DNA of 23,674 nt from an uncultured Candidatus Peregrinibacteria bacterium (GTDB lineage: Bacteria > Patescibacteriota > JACMRA01), in the NCBI GenBank assembly GCA_937127165.1, contig CAKZLR010000026.1, forward strand, positions 1-23,674, in the 5' to 3' direction. Positions 1 to 8,200 of this stretch are shown one piece after another; the first letter of the stretch is position 1, and each line of letters starts with the position of its first letter. The position numbers were made by a program, and so were the translations under genes. The notes beneath the pieces were generated by a model, which was given only the letters and a program-made list of their open reading frames with translations, made no database searches and was not told the DNA's origin.

Positions 1-335
1 TAAATTACCGTTACCAATTAATCTATTGTTCGGATCACCAGCAAAAGTTACTAAGTTACCAGCTACTAAGCTGCCTCTCTGTAAGATTCTATCGGTAGCA
101 TCAGTAACATTTATTTGTATAGCACCCTCATTATTTCTCACCACTTGGGTTCCAGTACCGTTAATTAAACTGACATTTCCACCATTACCACTTAAATCAA
201 TTCTAGCTCCATTTTGGAGACTAGCTGTAGAGAGGACTTGAGAAACTGCATGGATGGTTAAATTACCGTTACCAATTAATCTATTGTTCGGATCACCAGC
301 AAAAGTTACTAAGTTACCAGCTACTAAGCTGCCTC
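1..335. repeat. 258-bp coding repeat (86 aa), near-identical copies
   Basis: Bases 1-77 recur without a visible mismatch at 259-335, an offset of exactly 258 bp or 86 codons, so the reading frame is kept. The repeated segment encodes GSLVAGNLVTFAGDPNNRLI plus GNGNL. The first copy is cut by the window edge, so the number of units is unknown. Identity at DNA level, including third codon positions, points to recent duplication or gene conversion. Confidence 0.9.
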
Positions 336-1110
336 GTGGGATCAAATTTTCTGGGTTGCCCCACTGATATGGATTATTTTGATCTGAACTTCGATAGATC
401 ACTTGATTTGGTTGCCTCCCAGTTAGACCAATACCTATTGTCTGAACAGTATTACTAGATGGGTTAAAAGTCGAAGGGTTTATAGTAATTACTGAAGATG
501 AGTTACTGATTGGTTGTACAGTTAGGGTTCCAAGTAATTCACTTGTATTTCTCCAAACTGCATTACCTGCAGAATCGTTTGATACAAGAACTTTGTTAGC
601 TCCAGCACTGGGACCTTTAATTTGAATGGTATCGGTAGCAGTTTTTCCGTTAATATCAAGACGAACACCGGATGCAGGAGCTAATTTACCAATAGCAACG
701 TTTCCACCTGTAAAAATATCGTCATCAATGTTGTTTGGAGGGTTAGTAGTTCCCACTTCATACCAGTCAGAATCCTGACCATGTTGACTACTACCACCTC
801 CAGCTTCCAGAAGAACTGCCCAACCATCATTCTCCCTTCTATAGATTCTGTTATGAACAGTGTGAATAAAAGTAAATCCTGTGGGAGCGTTAGCAGGAAA
901 ATCGTTGTGAAAATTTAGACCAGAGTGATCGGATTGGTATTGGTCGTTTGTACCATAACCATTTCCATTAATAGCTACTCCAGCTGGAAGGTTTCCGTTC
1001 GCTGATCTTGCTGGAGCGGTACCTCTGTACCCGGCTACATGCTTTAACCATGTATTTAAAATTTGACCCCAGTTGCCTTTGTCCCCGTCTATGTATGGTA
1101 ACCTAGCCAC
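1..1110 (-). CDS. Fibre/surface repeat protein, N-terminal part (runs off the left edge)
   Basis: The frame is open without a stop from the window edge to a TAG just upstream of 1140. I place the start at the GTG at 1108-1110, which gives MARLPYIDGDKGNWGQILNT; the GDxGNWGxILN opening is typical of fibre-like and surface proteins in candidate-phyla bacteria. No Shine-Dalgarno sequence is visible. About 370 residues are present: the N-terminal segment, a Gly/Asn-rich region, then GGNVAIGKLAPASGVRLDIN and NKVLVSNDSAGNAVWRN. These resemble the 'NVGIGT..P...L.V.G' and 'GKVLvSDasGnavW' modules of tail-fibre and adhesin proteins. The left part is made of 86-residue repeats (see repeat entry). It is probably a surface-exposed or secreted fibre; no enzymatic motif is seen. 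A phage or tailocin fibre is possible, but no other phage gene is nearby. The C-terminus is unknown. Confidence 0.75.
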   Translation of the reverse strand, partial: MARLPYIDGDKGNWGQILNTWLKHVAGYRGTAPARSANGNLPAGVAINGNGYGTNDQYQSDHSGLNFHNDFPANAPTGFTFIHTVHNRIYRRENDGWAVLLEAGGGSSQHGQDSDWYEVGTTNPPNNIDDDIFTGGNVAIGKLAPASGVRLDINGKTATDTIQIKGPSAGANKVLVSNDSAGNAVWRNTSELLGTLTVQPISNSSSVITINPSTFNPSSNTVQTIGIGLTGRQPNQVIYRSSDQNNPYQWGNPENLIPRGSLVAGNLVTFAGDPNNRLIGNGNLTIHAVSQVLSTASLQNGARIDLSGNGGNVSLINGTGTQVVRNNEGAIQINVTDATDRILQRGSLVAGNLVTFAGDPNNRLIGNGNL

Positions 1111-1238
1111 AAAAATATATGTTTTTGTCTTTTTAACTCTAAAAAAGGTGTACTATACATTTTTGTTTTTTGCAAGTTTTTTATAAAAAAGCTTCTCTTA
1201 CTTGACAAAGACTGTTTTTATAGCCAGTTAAAGCAACT

Positions 1239-3932
1239 ATGTCTGTTGATATTTTTGACTCAGATACTAACAATCAGTCAATTTCCGACAACGACAACGA
1301 TCTTCGAGCACAAGAAAAAAAAGATCTAGAAGAGCTAATTGCTAAATCTAAACAAGAAGAAACACTAAGTCAAAAAACTAGTTCTGGTCTGGAGTCTAAT
1401 GAAGAAGGCTTGTTTGAGATTGAGCGAGTTGGAGGTTTGACCAATCTAGAAGACCAAATTCAGATTAAAGTACTGGAAGAGGAGATGCAAAAATCCTACC
1501 TTAGTTATGCCATGAGTGTGATTGTGTCTAGGGCTTTGCCTGATGTTCGTGATGGTCTAAAACCGGTTCATCGTCGTATTTTATATGCTATGCACAAGCT
1601 CAATCTAACACCTGGAGCTAAGTATGTAAAATGTGCAAGAATCGTTGGAGATGTCATTGGTAAATATCATCCTCACGGTGATGCGGCGGTTTATGGAGCT
1701 TTGGCTAGGCTAGCTCAAGATTTTAGCATGAGATATCCTTTGATTGATGGACAAGGCAATTTTGGGTCGATTGATGGAGATGCTCCGGCGGCGATGAGGT
1801 ATACTGAAGCTAGAATGAATAAACCGACTCCATATATGTTGGCAGATATAGATAAAGACACTGTGGATTTTGTAGATAATTACGATGGAACTCAGAAAGA
1901 GCCCAAGGTTTTGCCTACAGTTTTTCCTAATTTATTAGCTAATGGTCAAACAGGGATTGCGGTGGGTATGGCTACCGAGATACCTCCTCATAATGTAAGA
2001 GAGATTGGGGCTGCTCTGACTTATTTACTGGATAACCCCGATGCTTCAATTGAAGAGTTGACCGAGTTTATTAAAGGACCAGATTTACCAACTGGAGCTA
2101 TTATTTATGGCAAAAATGACATTATTAGTGCCTATAAAACTGGTCGTGGTAAGGTTATTTTAAGGTCTAGAGCTAGTTTAGAAAAAGATAACATTGTAAT
2201 TACTGAGATTCCTTACCAAATCAATAAGGCGGATATGTTGGTTAAAATTGCTGACTTAGTCAAAGACAAAAAAATCGAAGGCATCAAAGATATTCGAGAC
2301 GAGAGCAACAAAGAAGGAATTAGAGTGGTTATAGAAACTAAGAGAGATGCTAGCCCCGAGGTGGTTTTAAATCAACTTTACAGAATGACTGATTTACAAA
2401 CTACTTTGCACTTTAATATGGTGGCTTTAATTAACGACGGTCGCCAGCCTAAATTACTTAATCTTAAAGAAATTTTGGTGGAGTTTTTGAATCATAGAGA
2501 TGAGGTAGTGGTTCGAAGAACTAGGTTTGAGCTAGCTAGAGCCGAGGCTGAGTTACATATTTTAGAGGGTTTAAAAATTGCTTTAGATCATATTGACGAA
2601 GTTATTGCCTTGATTAGAAATTCCTTTGACAAGGAAGAAGCTGCTCAAAAACTACAATCTAGGTTTGATTTGTCGGACAAACAAGCTGAGGCTATTTTAC
2701 AGATGAGATTGCAAACTTTAACAAATCTAGATAAGTCTAAAATCGAAAAACAAAGACAAGAAATGATTCAGTTGATTGAGGAATTAAAACAAATTTTACA
2801 CGATCCGGAAGTCAAAAAATCTCTTATTAAAAGAGAAATTACAGAAATGATGGAAAAATTTGGCTATAAAAGAAAAACTGAAATTGTTGAGCATCCTGTT
2901 GGCGATTACAACAAAGAAGATTTTGTGGAAGAGCAAGAAATGGTGTTGCAACTAACTGATGCTCAATATGTCAAAGTTTTGCCATTAAATACCTTTAAAC
3001 AACAGAGTAGAGGTGGTAGAGGTGTTAGTAGCTTTAATCCTCGAGAAGAAGACTGGGTTCGCAAAAGTCTAGTTTGCAACTCTCACGATTATTTAATGGC
3101 TTTTACAAATACGGGTCGAGTTTTCAAAACCCGCGTCTTTGATCTACCACGAGGTAGTCGAACTGGTAGAGGGCAGTCTTTAGTAAATTACTTAGAACTT
3201 CAGGGAGGTGAGCGGATCGCTACTATTTTGACAATTAGTAAAGAGCAAGAACAAAAGGGTGAGGGAGCTCTTGTGTTTGTTACCAAAAATGGTAAAGTCA
3301 AGAAAACCGTGCTACAAGAGTTTGAAAGTATTCGCAAAACTGGGAAAATAGCAATCACTTTGGATGATGGGGATGATCTGGTTGGTGTAGTTTTGAGCCG
3401 ACAACCCCAAGACAAAATAATCATCTCAGCGAATAATGGTAAAACTGTGATTTTTGGAGTAGATCAGCTATCTTCTTTAGGTCGATCAGCTCAAGGAGTA
3501 CGAGGTATGAAGCTCAAGGATGGAGAAGAAGTGATCAGTTTGCAAATTTCACCTTTTAAGTTTGAACAAGGTTCAGAAGAAACTGACGATGAGGCTTTAA
3601 GGGAAGATAATAAAGTTAAAGAAAAAGTGTTTCCTTCTTTGTTAGTGGTTACGGAAAATGGTTTTGGTAAACAAACTTATTTAGGAGAATTTAGGCAAAC
3701 CAACCGTGGAGCTAGTGGAGTAAAAACTTTGAATATGACCGAAAAAACTGGCAGACCGGTATTAGTGCAAATCCTAGAGGGTGATGAAGAGACTTTGATT
3801 GTAACTACTAAAAATGGTATAACTATTCGGATTGATCCCAGTGACATTAGTCAGCTAGGTAGGTCAACTCAAGGGGTTAAATTGATCAAACTCGACGATA
3901 AAGATCAAGTCGTAAGTGGTGGAGTTAGTTAG
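1239..3932 (+). CDS. gyrA: DNA gyrase subunit A
   Basis: The 897-residue type IIA topoisomerase subunit works with GyrB to introduce negative supercoils. The breakage-reunion domain starts near residue 80 (KSYLSYAMSVIVSRALPDVR). The winged-helix region holds HPHGDAAVYG (144-153), and AAMRYTE carries the catalytic Tyr188. A coiled-coil and tower region follows, then a six-bladed C-terminal propeller. QSRGGRG (589-595) matches the GyrA box Q(R/K)RGG(R/K)G except for Ser at the second position, favouring GyrA over ParC. Two points are odd: an acidic, Ser/Asp/Glu-rich N-terminal extension of about 75 residues not usual for the family, and Ala149 and Gly153 at the positions of E. coli Ser83 and Asp87 (quinolone pocket). 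The ATG at 1239 is the first start in frame; there is no clear Shine-Dalgarno. A TTGACA lies at 1202-1207 but lacks a good -10. dnaB follows on the same strand after 252 bp. Confidence 0.96.
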   Translation: MSVDIFDSDTNNQSISDNDNDLRAQEKKDLEELIAKSKQEETLSQKTSSGLESNEEGLFEIERVGGLTNLEDQIQIKVLEEEMQKSYLSYAMSVIVSRALPDVRDGLKPVHRRILYAMHKLNLTPGAKYVKCARIVGDVIGKYHPHGDAAVYGALARLAQDFSMRYPLIDGQGNFGSIDGDAPAAMRYTEARMNKPTPYMLADIDKDTVDFVDNYDGTQKEPKVLPTVFPNLLANGQTGIAVGMATEIPPHNVREIGAALTYLLDNPDASIEELTEFIKGPDLPTGAIIYGKNDIISAYKTGRGKVILRSRASLEKDNIVITEIPYQINKADMLVKIADLVKDKKIEGIKDIRDESNKEGIRVVIETKRDASPEVVLNQLYRMTDLQTTLHFNMVALINDGRQPKLLNLKEILVEFLNHRDEVVVRRTRFELARAEAELHILEGLKIALDHIDEVIALIRNSFDKEEAAQKLQSRFDLSDKQAEAILQMRLQTLTNLDKSKIEKQRQEMIQLIEELKQILHDPEVKKSLIKREITEMMEKFGYKRKTEIVEHPVGDYNKEDFVEEQEMVLQLTDAQYVKVLPLNTFKQQSRGGRGVSSFNPREEDWVRKSLVCNSHDYLMAFTNTGRVFKTRVFDLPRGSRTGRGQSLVNYLELQGGERIATILTISKEQEQKGEGALVFVTKNGKVKKTVLQEFESIRKTGKIAITLDDGDDLVGVVLSRQPQDKIIISANNGKTVIFGVDQLSSLGRSAQGVRGMKLKDGEEVISLQISPFKFEQGSEETDDEALREDNKVKEKVFPSLLVVTENGFGKQTYLGEFRQTNRGASGVKTLNMTEKTGRPVLVQILEGDEETLIVTTKNGITIRIDPSDISQLGRSTQGVKLIKLDDKDQVVSGGVS

Positions 3933-4016
3933 TTATTAATTTAATTAATGTTGAGGTTTTACATCTATTAAAACTTTTTTTATTTTATTTTAAAATCTGA
4001 CCATATTAATTAAACG

Positions 4017-4117
4017 GGGTTATTATGGGTTATTATATGGGGCTATAACTATGACAAAGTCTATAGTCTCTTTGACAATTGCTTAAACTTAACATTTAGA
4101 TATATATTTAGATATAA
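4017..4117. repeat. Two short tandem duplications in the gyrA-dnaB gap
   Basis: GGGTTATTAT occurs twice back to back (4017-4026, 4027-4036). ATTTAGATATAT is followed directly by ATTTAGATATAA (4094-4105, 4106-4117). They lie in the 252-bp gap in front of dnaB. The gap shows no readable gene. I read the duplications as slippage products; a regulatory role is possible but not shown. Confidence 0.8.
4072..4101 (+). promoter_or_regulatory. Candidate dnaB promoter
   Basis: A perfect -35 hexamer TTGACA lies at 4072-4077. At 17-18 bp spacing the -10 is poor (TTTAGA or TTAGAT, 3 of 6 matches), inside an AT-rich duplicated stretch. It is the best sigma-70-like signal in the gap, about 85 bp before the dnaB start. 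Confidence 0.35.
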
Positions 4118-4184
4118 ATAAACAATAAGTAGCTGTTAAAGCTTAAGCTGAATTTAATTTTTCTTGAAATTTTTCGGTTTAGAT

Positions 4185-5564
4185 ATGTCCAATCTAGATT
4201 ACACTCCACCACACGATATTGAAGCCGAAAAAGCTTTGTTGGGATCCATTCTACTTAACTCCAAAATTTTGGAAGATGTTGCTGATAAACTCAAAGACGT
4301 ATATTTTTATGACCAAAGAAATCGGATCGTGTATGCGACAATGCTTGATTTATGGATGAATTCTAAGCCAGTGGATTTGCTTTTTGTAATGGATGCAATT
4401 AAAAATAATCTAAATCTTAAAAAATCTGAGATAGAAAATATTGATAAAGAGTTCTTGATAGAACTAATCTCCTACAGCTCTCTATCTTCAAACCCAGAAC
4501 ATACGGCTAAAATCATTAAAGAAAAATACATGCTTCGGCTTTTAATTCAAGTTGGAGATAATCTCAAAATGATGGCTTTTGATGGCAAAGCTTCAGCTGA
4601 GGATATTTTAGACAATGCTCAAAAGCAATTATACGAAGTGTCTTTGGATAATTTAGATAAAAATTTTGTTCGCATTAACGAAGTTTTGGACCGAACTTTT
4701 GAAAGAATTAACGAGTTATATACTAATCAAGTTCAGTTTAGAGGAATTCCTACCGGCTTTGTTGATTTAGATATGATGTTAGGTGGGTTACACAACTCTG
4801 ATTTAATCATTCTGGCAGCTAGGCCCAGCATGGGCAAAACATCTTTATCTTTGGAAATTGTTAAGAGAATTGCCTTGCAACAACAAATTGGGGTGGCTAT
4901 TTTTAGCCTTGAAATGAGTAAGGATCAGTTGTGTGACAAGTTAATTTCTTCTGTATCGGGTATTGAACTAAGAAAAATTAGATCAGGGCATCTAGAAGAT
5001 TCGGAAACAGGTAGTGAATTTATAAAACTAGGTGAGGCTATTGGCAAACTAGGGGAAGCTCCTATTTGGATTGATGATTCGGGGTCACTTAACATTATGG
5101 AGCTAAGAACTAAATCTAGGAGGCTAAAATCTAGACACAATATAGGCTTGATTGTAATTGATTATTTGCAGTTAATGTCGGGTAGAGGGCATAATTATCA
5201 AGGTAATAGAGTTCAAGAAGTTTCGGATATTAGTCGCGGTCTCAAAATGTTGGCTAAAGAGTTAAATATTCCCATCCTAGCTTTGTCTCAATTATCAAGA
5301 GGAGTGGAGGGTAGGGAAGACAAACGACCTTTATTATCTGATCTTAGAGAATCTGGCTCCATTGAGCAAGATGCAGATGTAGTGCTATTTATTCACCGTG
5401 AGGAGGTATACAACAGAGACACCAAAAAGAAAGGAATTGCTGAAATTTTGATCTCTAAACATCGTAATGGTGAAACTGGCACGGTGGAACTAGCTTGGGT
5501 TGGTAAGTTGGCTACTTTCGAAAATTTGCAGGGGGCCAGAGTAAGTAAAGTGGTGAATAAATAA
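4185..5564 (+). CDS. dnaB: Replicative DNA helicase DnaB
   Basis: The 459-residue hexameric replicative helicase unwinds DNA at the fork using ATP. I choose the ATG at 4185 (MSNLDYTPPHDIEAEKALLG), which fits the usual DnaB N-terminus; a TTG at 4164 would add seven residues. The N-terminal helical domain spans about residues 8-110, a linker follows, and the RecA-like domain starts near 187 (GIPTGFVDLDMMLGG). Walker A is ARPSMGKTS (212-220). The catalytic Glu243 lies in SLEMS, Walker B is LIVIDYLQL (322-330), and the arginine-finger region is KHRNGETG with Arg427. Length is normal and no intein is present. It converges with uvrB, whose stop codon is 82 bp away. Confidence 0.96.
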   Translation: MSNLDYTPPHDIEAEKALLGSILLNSKILEDVADKLKDVYFYDQRNRIVYATMLDLWMNSKPVDLLFVMDAIKNNLNLKKSEIENIDKEFLIELISYSSLSSNPEHTAKIIKEKYMLRLLIQVGDNLKMMAFDGKASAEDILDNAQKQLYEVSLDNLDKNFVRINEVLDRTFERINELYTNQVQFRGIPTGFVDLDMMLGGLHNSDLIILAARPSMGKTSLSLEIVKRIALQQQIGVAIFSLEMSKDQLCDKLISSVSGIELRKIRSGHLEDSETGSEFIKLGEAIGKLGEAPIWIDDSGSLNIMELRTKSRRLKSRHNIGLIVIDYLQLMSGRGHNYQGNRVQEVSDISRGLKMLAKELNIPILALSQLSRGVEGREDKRPLLSDLRESGSIEQDADVVLFIHREEVYNRDTKKKGIAEILISKHRNGETGTVELAWVGKLATFENLQGARVSKVVNK

Positions 5565-5629
5565 AATTTTTAAAATTATCATTCTCTCTTCACATTTTTA
5601 TTGTAATTGTTAACTTGTAGGATTAGTAC

Positions 5630-5655
5630 ACTATTCTATAGTCCTTTTAATTTTT
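5630..5655 (+). terminator. Weak candidate terminator after dnaB
   Basis: ACTAT-TCT-ATAGT (5630-5642) forms a 5-bp hairpin, followed by CCTTTTAATTTTTTT. It lies between convergent dnaB and uvrB and overlaps the end of uvrB. The stem is short and AT-rich, so support is weak. Confidence 0.3.
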
Positions 5656-6885
5656 TTCTAAACCTTTAAAATTCTCTTTACCTAGCTCAAAATCACCTGG
5701 AGTGGCCGATACATATACTACTTGATTAATTTTTTCAAAAAATTCATGGATTTTGAGAGGTCGATTATTTAGAGCCGAAGGTAATCTGAAACCATAGTCA
5801 ACTAAAGTTTGTTTACGGCTGCGATCCCCTTCATACATGGCCCCAATTTGGGGTAGAGTGATATGACTTTCATCAATGAAGCAAATCATGTCATCTGGAA
5901 AATAATCTAGCAAAGTACTTGGCGGCTCGCCATCTTGCCTACCATCAAAATAAATAGAATAATTCTCAATTCCGTTGACATAACCTAATGTTTCTAACAT
6001 TTCAATATCGTTATTTGTTCTTTGTTTTAATCTTTCAGCAAACAGTATTTCACCTCTTTCGTAAAAAAATTGAACCCTTTTGTCTAAGTCTTTGCGGATT
6101 AGTTCAACTCCTTTTCTAATTTTCTCTTGTGTAGTTACGTATTGTTTAGCCGGAAAAATAGTGTATTTATTTAATTTTTTAATTAGATTTCCAGTGATAT
6201 ACTCCAAAACTTCAATGGATTCTAAAGTATTTTGATCAAAACTGAAACGATAAACTAATTCTTCTCCTGCTGGCATTAATTCCAGACAATCTCCTCTAAG
6301 TCTAAAAAATCCACGAGTAAGGTCTGAATTTGTGCGCGTAAACTGTTGGTCAACGAGTCTGCGAACGATTTTATCAAGTTTATATTCTTTACCCACTTCC
6401 ATTTCTATTTTAAGAGCTTCAAAGTCTTCAGGGTTTCCCAGTCCATAGATGCACGATACAGAAGCTACAATGAGCACATCTCTACGAGTTAACAAAGCTT
6501 GGGTTGCTGCATTTCTAAATCTATCAATTTCTTCGTTAATTTGGGTTTGTTTTTCAATATAGGTATCACTACGAGGAATATAGCTTTCGGGTTGATAATA
6601 GTCATAATAGCTGACGAAGTAATGCACCCCATTATGGGGAAAAAATTTCTGAAATTCTTCTGCTAACTGAGCAGCTAAAGTTTTGTTGTGAGCGATTACT
6701 AAGGTTGGTCTTTGGAGGTTTTGTACAATAGAAGCCATCATAAAAGTTTTGCCGCTACCTGTAACCCCCATTAAAGTTTGCTCGTCATTGCCGCTAGCCA
6801 GACTTCTAGTTAAAATATCAATAACTTTAGCTTGATCTCCTTTAGGAGTGTAGTCAGGATTTAATTGAAAAAGATTTTTATCCAT
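5647..6885 (-). CDS. uvrB: Excinuclease ABC subunit B, C-terminally truncated
   Basis: This is UvrB, the damage-verifying helicase-like subunit of nucleotide excision repair, but only 412 residues long against about 660-680. The start MDKNLFQLNPDYTPKGDQAK matches the family. Present are Walker A GVTGSGKT (40-47), the beta-hairpin region YYDYYQPESYIPRSDTYIEK (93-112), the UvrA-interaction region, motif II DESH (338-341) and motif III SATPG (393-397). Fifteen residues later a TAA ends the frame. The second helicase domain (motifs IV-VI) and the C-terminal UVR domain that binds UvrC are absent. Only 82 bp separate the stop from dnaB, and no frame there resumes the family sequence (expected VVEQIIRPTGLLDP). 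The 5' part looks well conserved, so truncation may be recent, or an assembly join. As encoded it should not support ATP-driven incision. Confidence 0.9.
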   Translation of the reverse strand: MDKNLFQLNPDYTPKGDQAKVIDILTRSLASGNDEQTLMGVTGSGKTFMMASIVQNLQRPTLVIAHNKTLAAQLAEEFQKFFPHNGVHYFVSYYDYYQPESYIPRSDTYIEKQTQINEEIDRFRNAATQALLTRRDVLIVASVSCIYGLGNPEDFEALKIEMEVGKEYKLDKIVRRLVDQQFTRTNSDLTRGFFRLRGDCLELMPAGEELVYRFSFDQNTLESIEVLEYITGNLIKKLNKYTIFPAKQYVTTQEKIRKGVELIRKDLDKRVQFFYERGEILFAERLKQRTNNDIEMLETLGYVNGIENYSIYFDGRQDGEPPSTLLDYFPDDMICFIDESHITLPQIGAMYEGDRSRKQTLVDYGFRLPSALNNRPLKIHEFFEKINQVVYVSATPGDFELGKENFKGLEKN

Positions 6886-6991
6886 TGTACCTAATAAAAT
6901 TAGCGATTTTGAGTTTGAAAAGCACCTGTTAAATTGTCAAAGTTAAATAAAGTTTTCAAAGTGTAATTTAAAAATTCAACAAAATTTTTAT

Positions 6992-7234
6992 TTAATATTT
7001 ACAAACAATCTCATCTACTATCATTTTAGCTAATTTCCAGTCTTTGTTAGTAATACAACCTTGGTCGTGAGTAGTTAGGGTGATTTTAACTTTATTCCAA
7101 GTAAACCAAATTTCTGAATGATGGTTTATTTTCTGTGCTAATGACCCAACTTTATTCACAAATTGAAGAGCTGAGGTAAAATTTTTGAGGACGAATTCTT
7201 TTTGCAGTGAATTTTGACTGTTCATCCAAGTCAT
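6992..7234 (-). CDS. Pterin-4a-carbinolamine dehydratase family protein
   Basis: This small protein has 80 residues. It shows the PCD/DCoH pattern: QKEFVLKNFTSALQFVNKV (11-29), the paired active-site histidines in KINHHSEIW (His38, His39), VKITLTTHDQG (49-59) and ITNKDWKLA with Asp65. PCD dehydrates 4a-hydroxytetrahydropterin during pterin recycling; no aromatic amino acid hydroxylase is nearby, so the physiological role is open. The ATG at 7234 is the only possible start, because an in-frame TAA lies just upstream. The protein therefore begins at the conserved Trp region and lacks the first helix of many homologues (95-110 residues). It sits between the IMPase gene and uvrB on the same strand, with gaps of 111 and 106 bp. 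Confidence 0.85.
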   Translation of the reverse strand: MTWMNSQNSLQKEFVLKNFTSALQFVNKVGSLAQKINHHSEIWFTWNKVKITLTTHDQGCITNKDWKLAKMIVDEIVCKY

Positions 7235-7327
7235 AGCTTTTATCTTTTAAGATAAGATAATAAAAGTGTTTTCAATTTCTGTTGAGTGTTTTGTGTCTAT
7301 TTTTTGTAAATTGTTTCGAATAACATG

Positions 7328-7351
7328 AGAAAACTAATCAGAAAACTAATC
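7328..7351. repeat. 12-bp tandem duplication over the IMPase stop codon
   Basis: AGAAAACTAATC occurs twice in direct succession (7328-7339, 7340-7351). On the minus strand this gives GATTAG twice in frame, so the phosphatase gene ends in two tandem TAG stops 12 nt apart. It is most simply a slippage duplication. Confidence 0.85.
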
Positions 7352-8200
7352 AAATATCTTATTAAGAGAAGTAATATCTAAGTATGGTAGTATTTGATGG
7401 ATACTTTGTTTGTTAGCAGCCACTGCAAAATATCTTCTATCTGGATCGAAAGGGTCCACATCAAAATTCATACCACTCCAGTCCACCATTGCCCCATCAG
7501 CCTCTTCTAGAATCAATTTACCAGCAGCAATATCCCAAGCCTTTTGTCTGCCAAAAATAGCAAAATTAAAAATATTTTCAACAACCCAACAAGTCTCTAA
7601 AGTTGAGCTACCAACCATTCTTATAGTACGAACTAGTGGAGATAAAACGGAAATCATACTTTCTCTTACACCTTTCATCTCTGGAATGTTAGAGTTTATA
7701 TCAAAATTGACGACTGCATTACCAAGATCACAAGGTTTAGTTTGTAGTTGAACTAATTCGCTTTTATGCTGCAACCAAGCACCTTTGTTTTTTTCAGCAA
7801 TATAAATTTTTTGATATGCAGGGGCTGATATAATTCCAGCCAGAGGTTGTGTATCTATAAACACACACACAGCAATGCCAAAAATATCGAATCGGCTAAT
7901 AAAGTTTTTAGTACCATCTATAGGATCAATCAAAAAAATATATTTGCCCGGCTTGACTAAACCCTCCTCCCCTAAGAAACCAATTTCACTTTCTACAAAA
8001 CCCGCTTTAACCATTTCTCTAAAAATCGAGTTCTGAATTAAATTTTGGACTTCTATATCGGCTTTGGTAACTATATCCGTTCGGTGCTGTTTAGTTCTAA
8101 TACCTAAGTCAGTCTCGTCTTTAAAATATTTTAGGGCTGTTTGACTTGCCTCAGTGATGACTTGTTCTAGGATTTCTGTGACTTTGGAAAAACTAGGCAT
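7346..8200 (-). CDS. Inositol monophosphatase family phosphatase
   Basis: The 284-residue Mg-dependent phosphatase belongs to the IMPase/SuhB/CysQ superfamily. Metal-binding signatures are GEE (77-79), DPIDGT (92-97) and AWDIAAG with Asp223; TDIVTKAD (41-48) is the N-terminal substrate/metal loop. The substrate cannot be told from sequence: inositol-1-phosphate, histidinol phosphate and PAP phosphatases all share these motifs. Length is normal. It begins ATG-CCT at 8200 with no Shine-Dalgarno and ends in TAG inside a 12-bp tandem duplication. It is the first gene of a minus-strand run with the PCD-like gene and uvrB. Confidence 0.9.
   Translation of the reverse strand: MPSFSKVTEILEQVITEASQTALKYFKDETDLGIRTKQHRTDIVTKADIEVQNLIQNSIFREMVKAGFVESEIGFLGEEGLVKPGKYIFLIDPIDGTKNFISRFDIFGIAVCVFIDTQPLAGIISAPAYQKIYIAEKNKGAWLQHKSELVQLQTKPCDLGNAVVNFDINSNIPEMKGVRESMISVLSPLVRTIRMVGSSTLETCWVVENIFNFAIFGRQKAWDIAAGKLILEEADGAMVDWSGMNFDVDPFDPDRRYFAVAANKQSIHQILPYLDITSLNKIFD

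Noticed and set aside
26..241. A 71-codon plus-strand open frame at the left edge.
   Set aside because: It is the reverse of the repeat-bearing fibre gene, whose minus frame is open for more than 1100 bp with sensible protein motifs.
4000..4160. A replication origin suggested by AT-rich direct repeats between gyrA and dnaB.
   Set aside because: No DnaA-box cluster and no dnaA, dnaN or gyrB nearby; the repeats are only two-copy tandem duplications.
4164..4184. TTG start of dnaB adding seven residues (MKFFGLD).
   Set aside because: The ATG at 4185 gives the normal DnaB N-terminus, and no Shine-Dalgarno supports the TTG.
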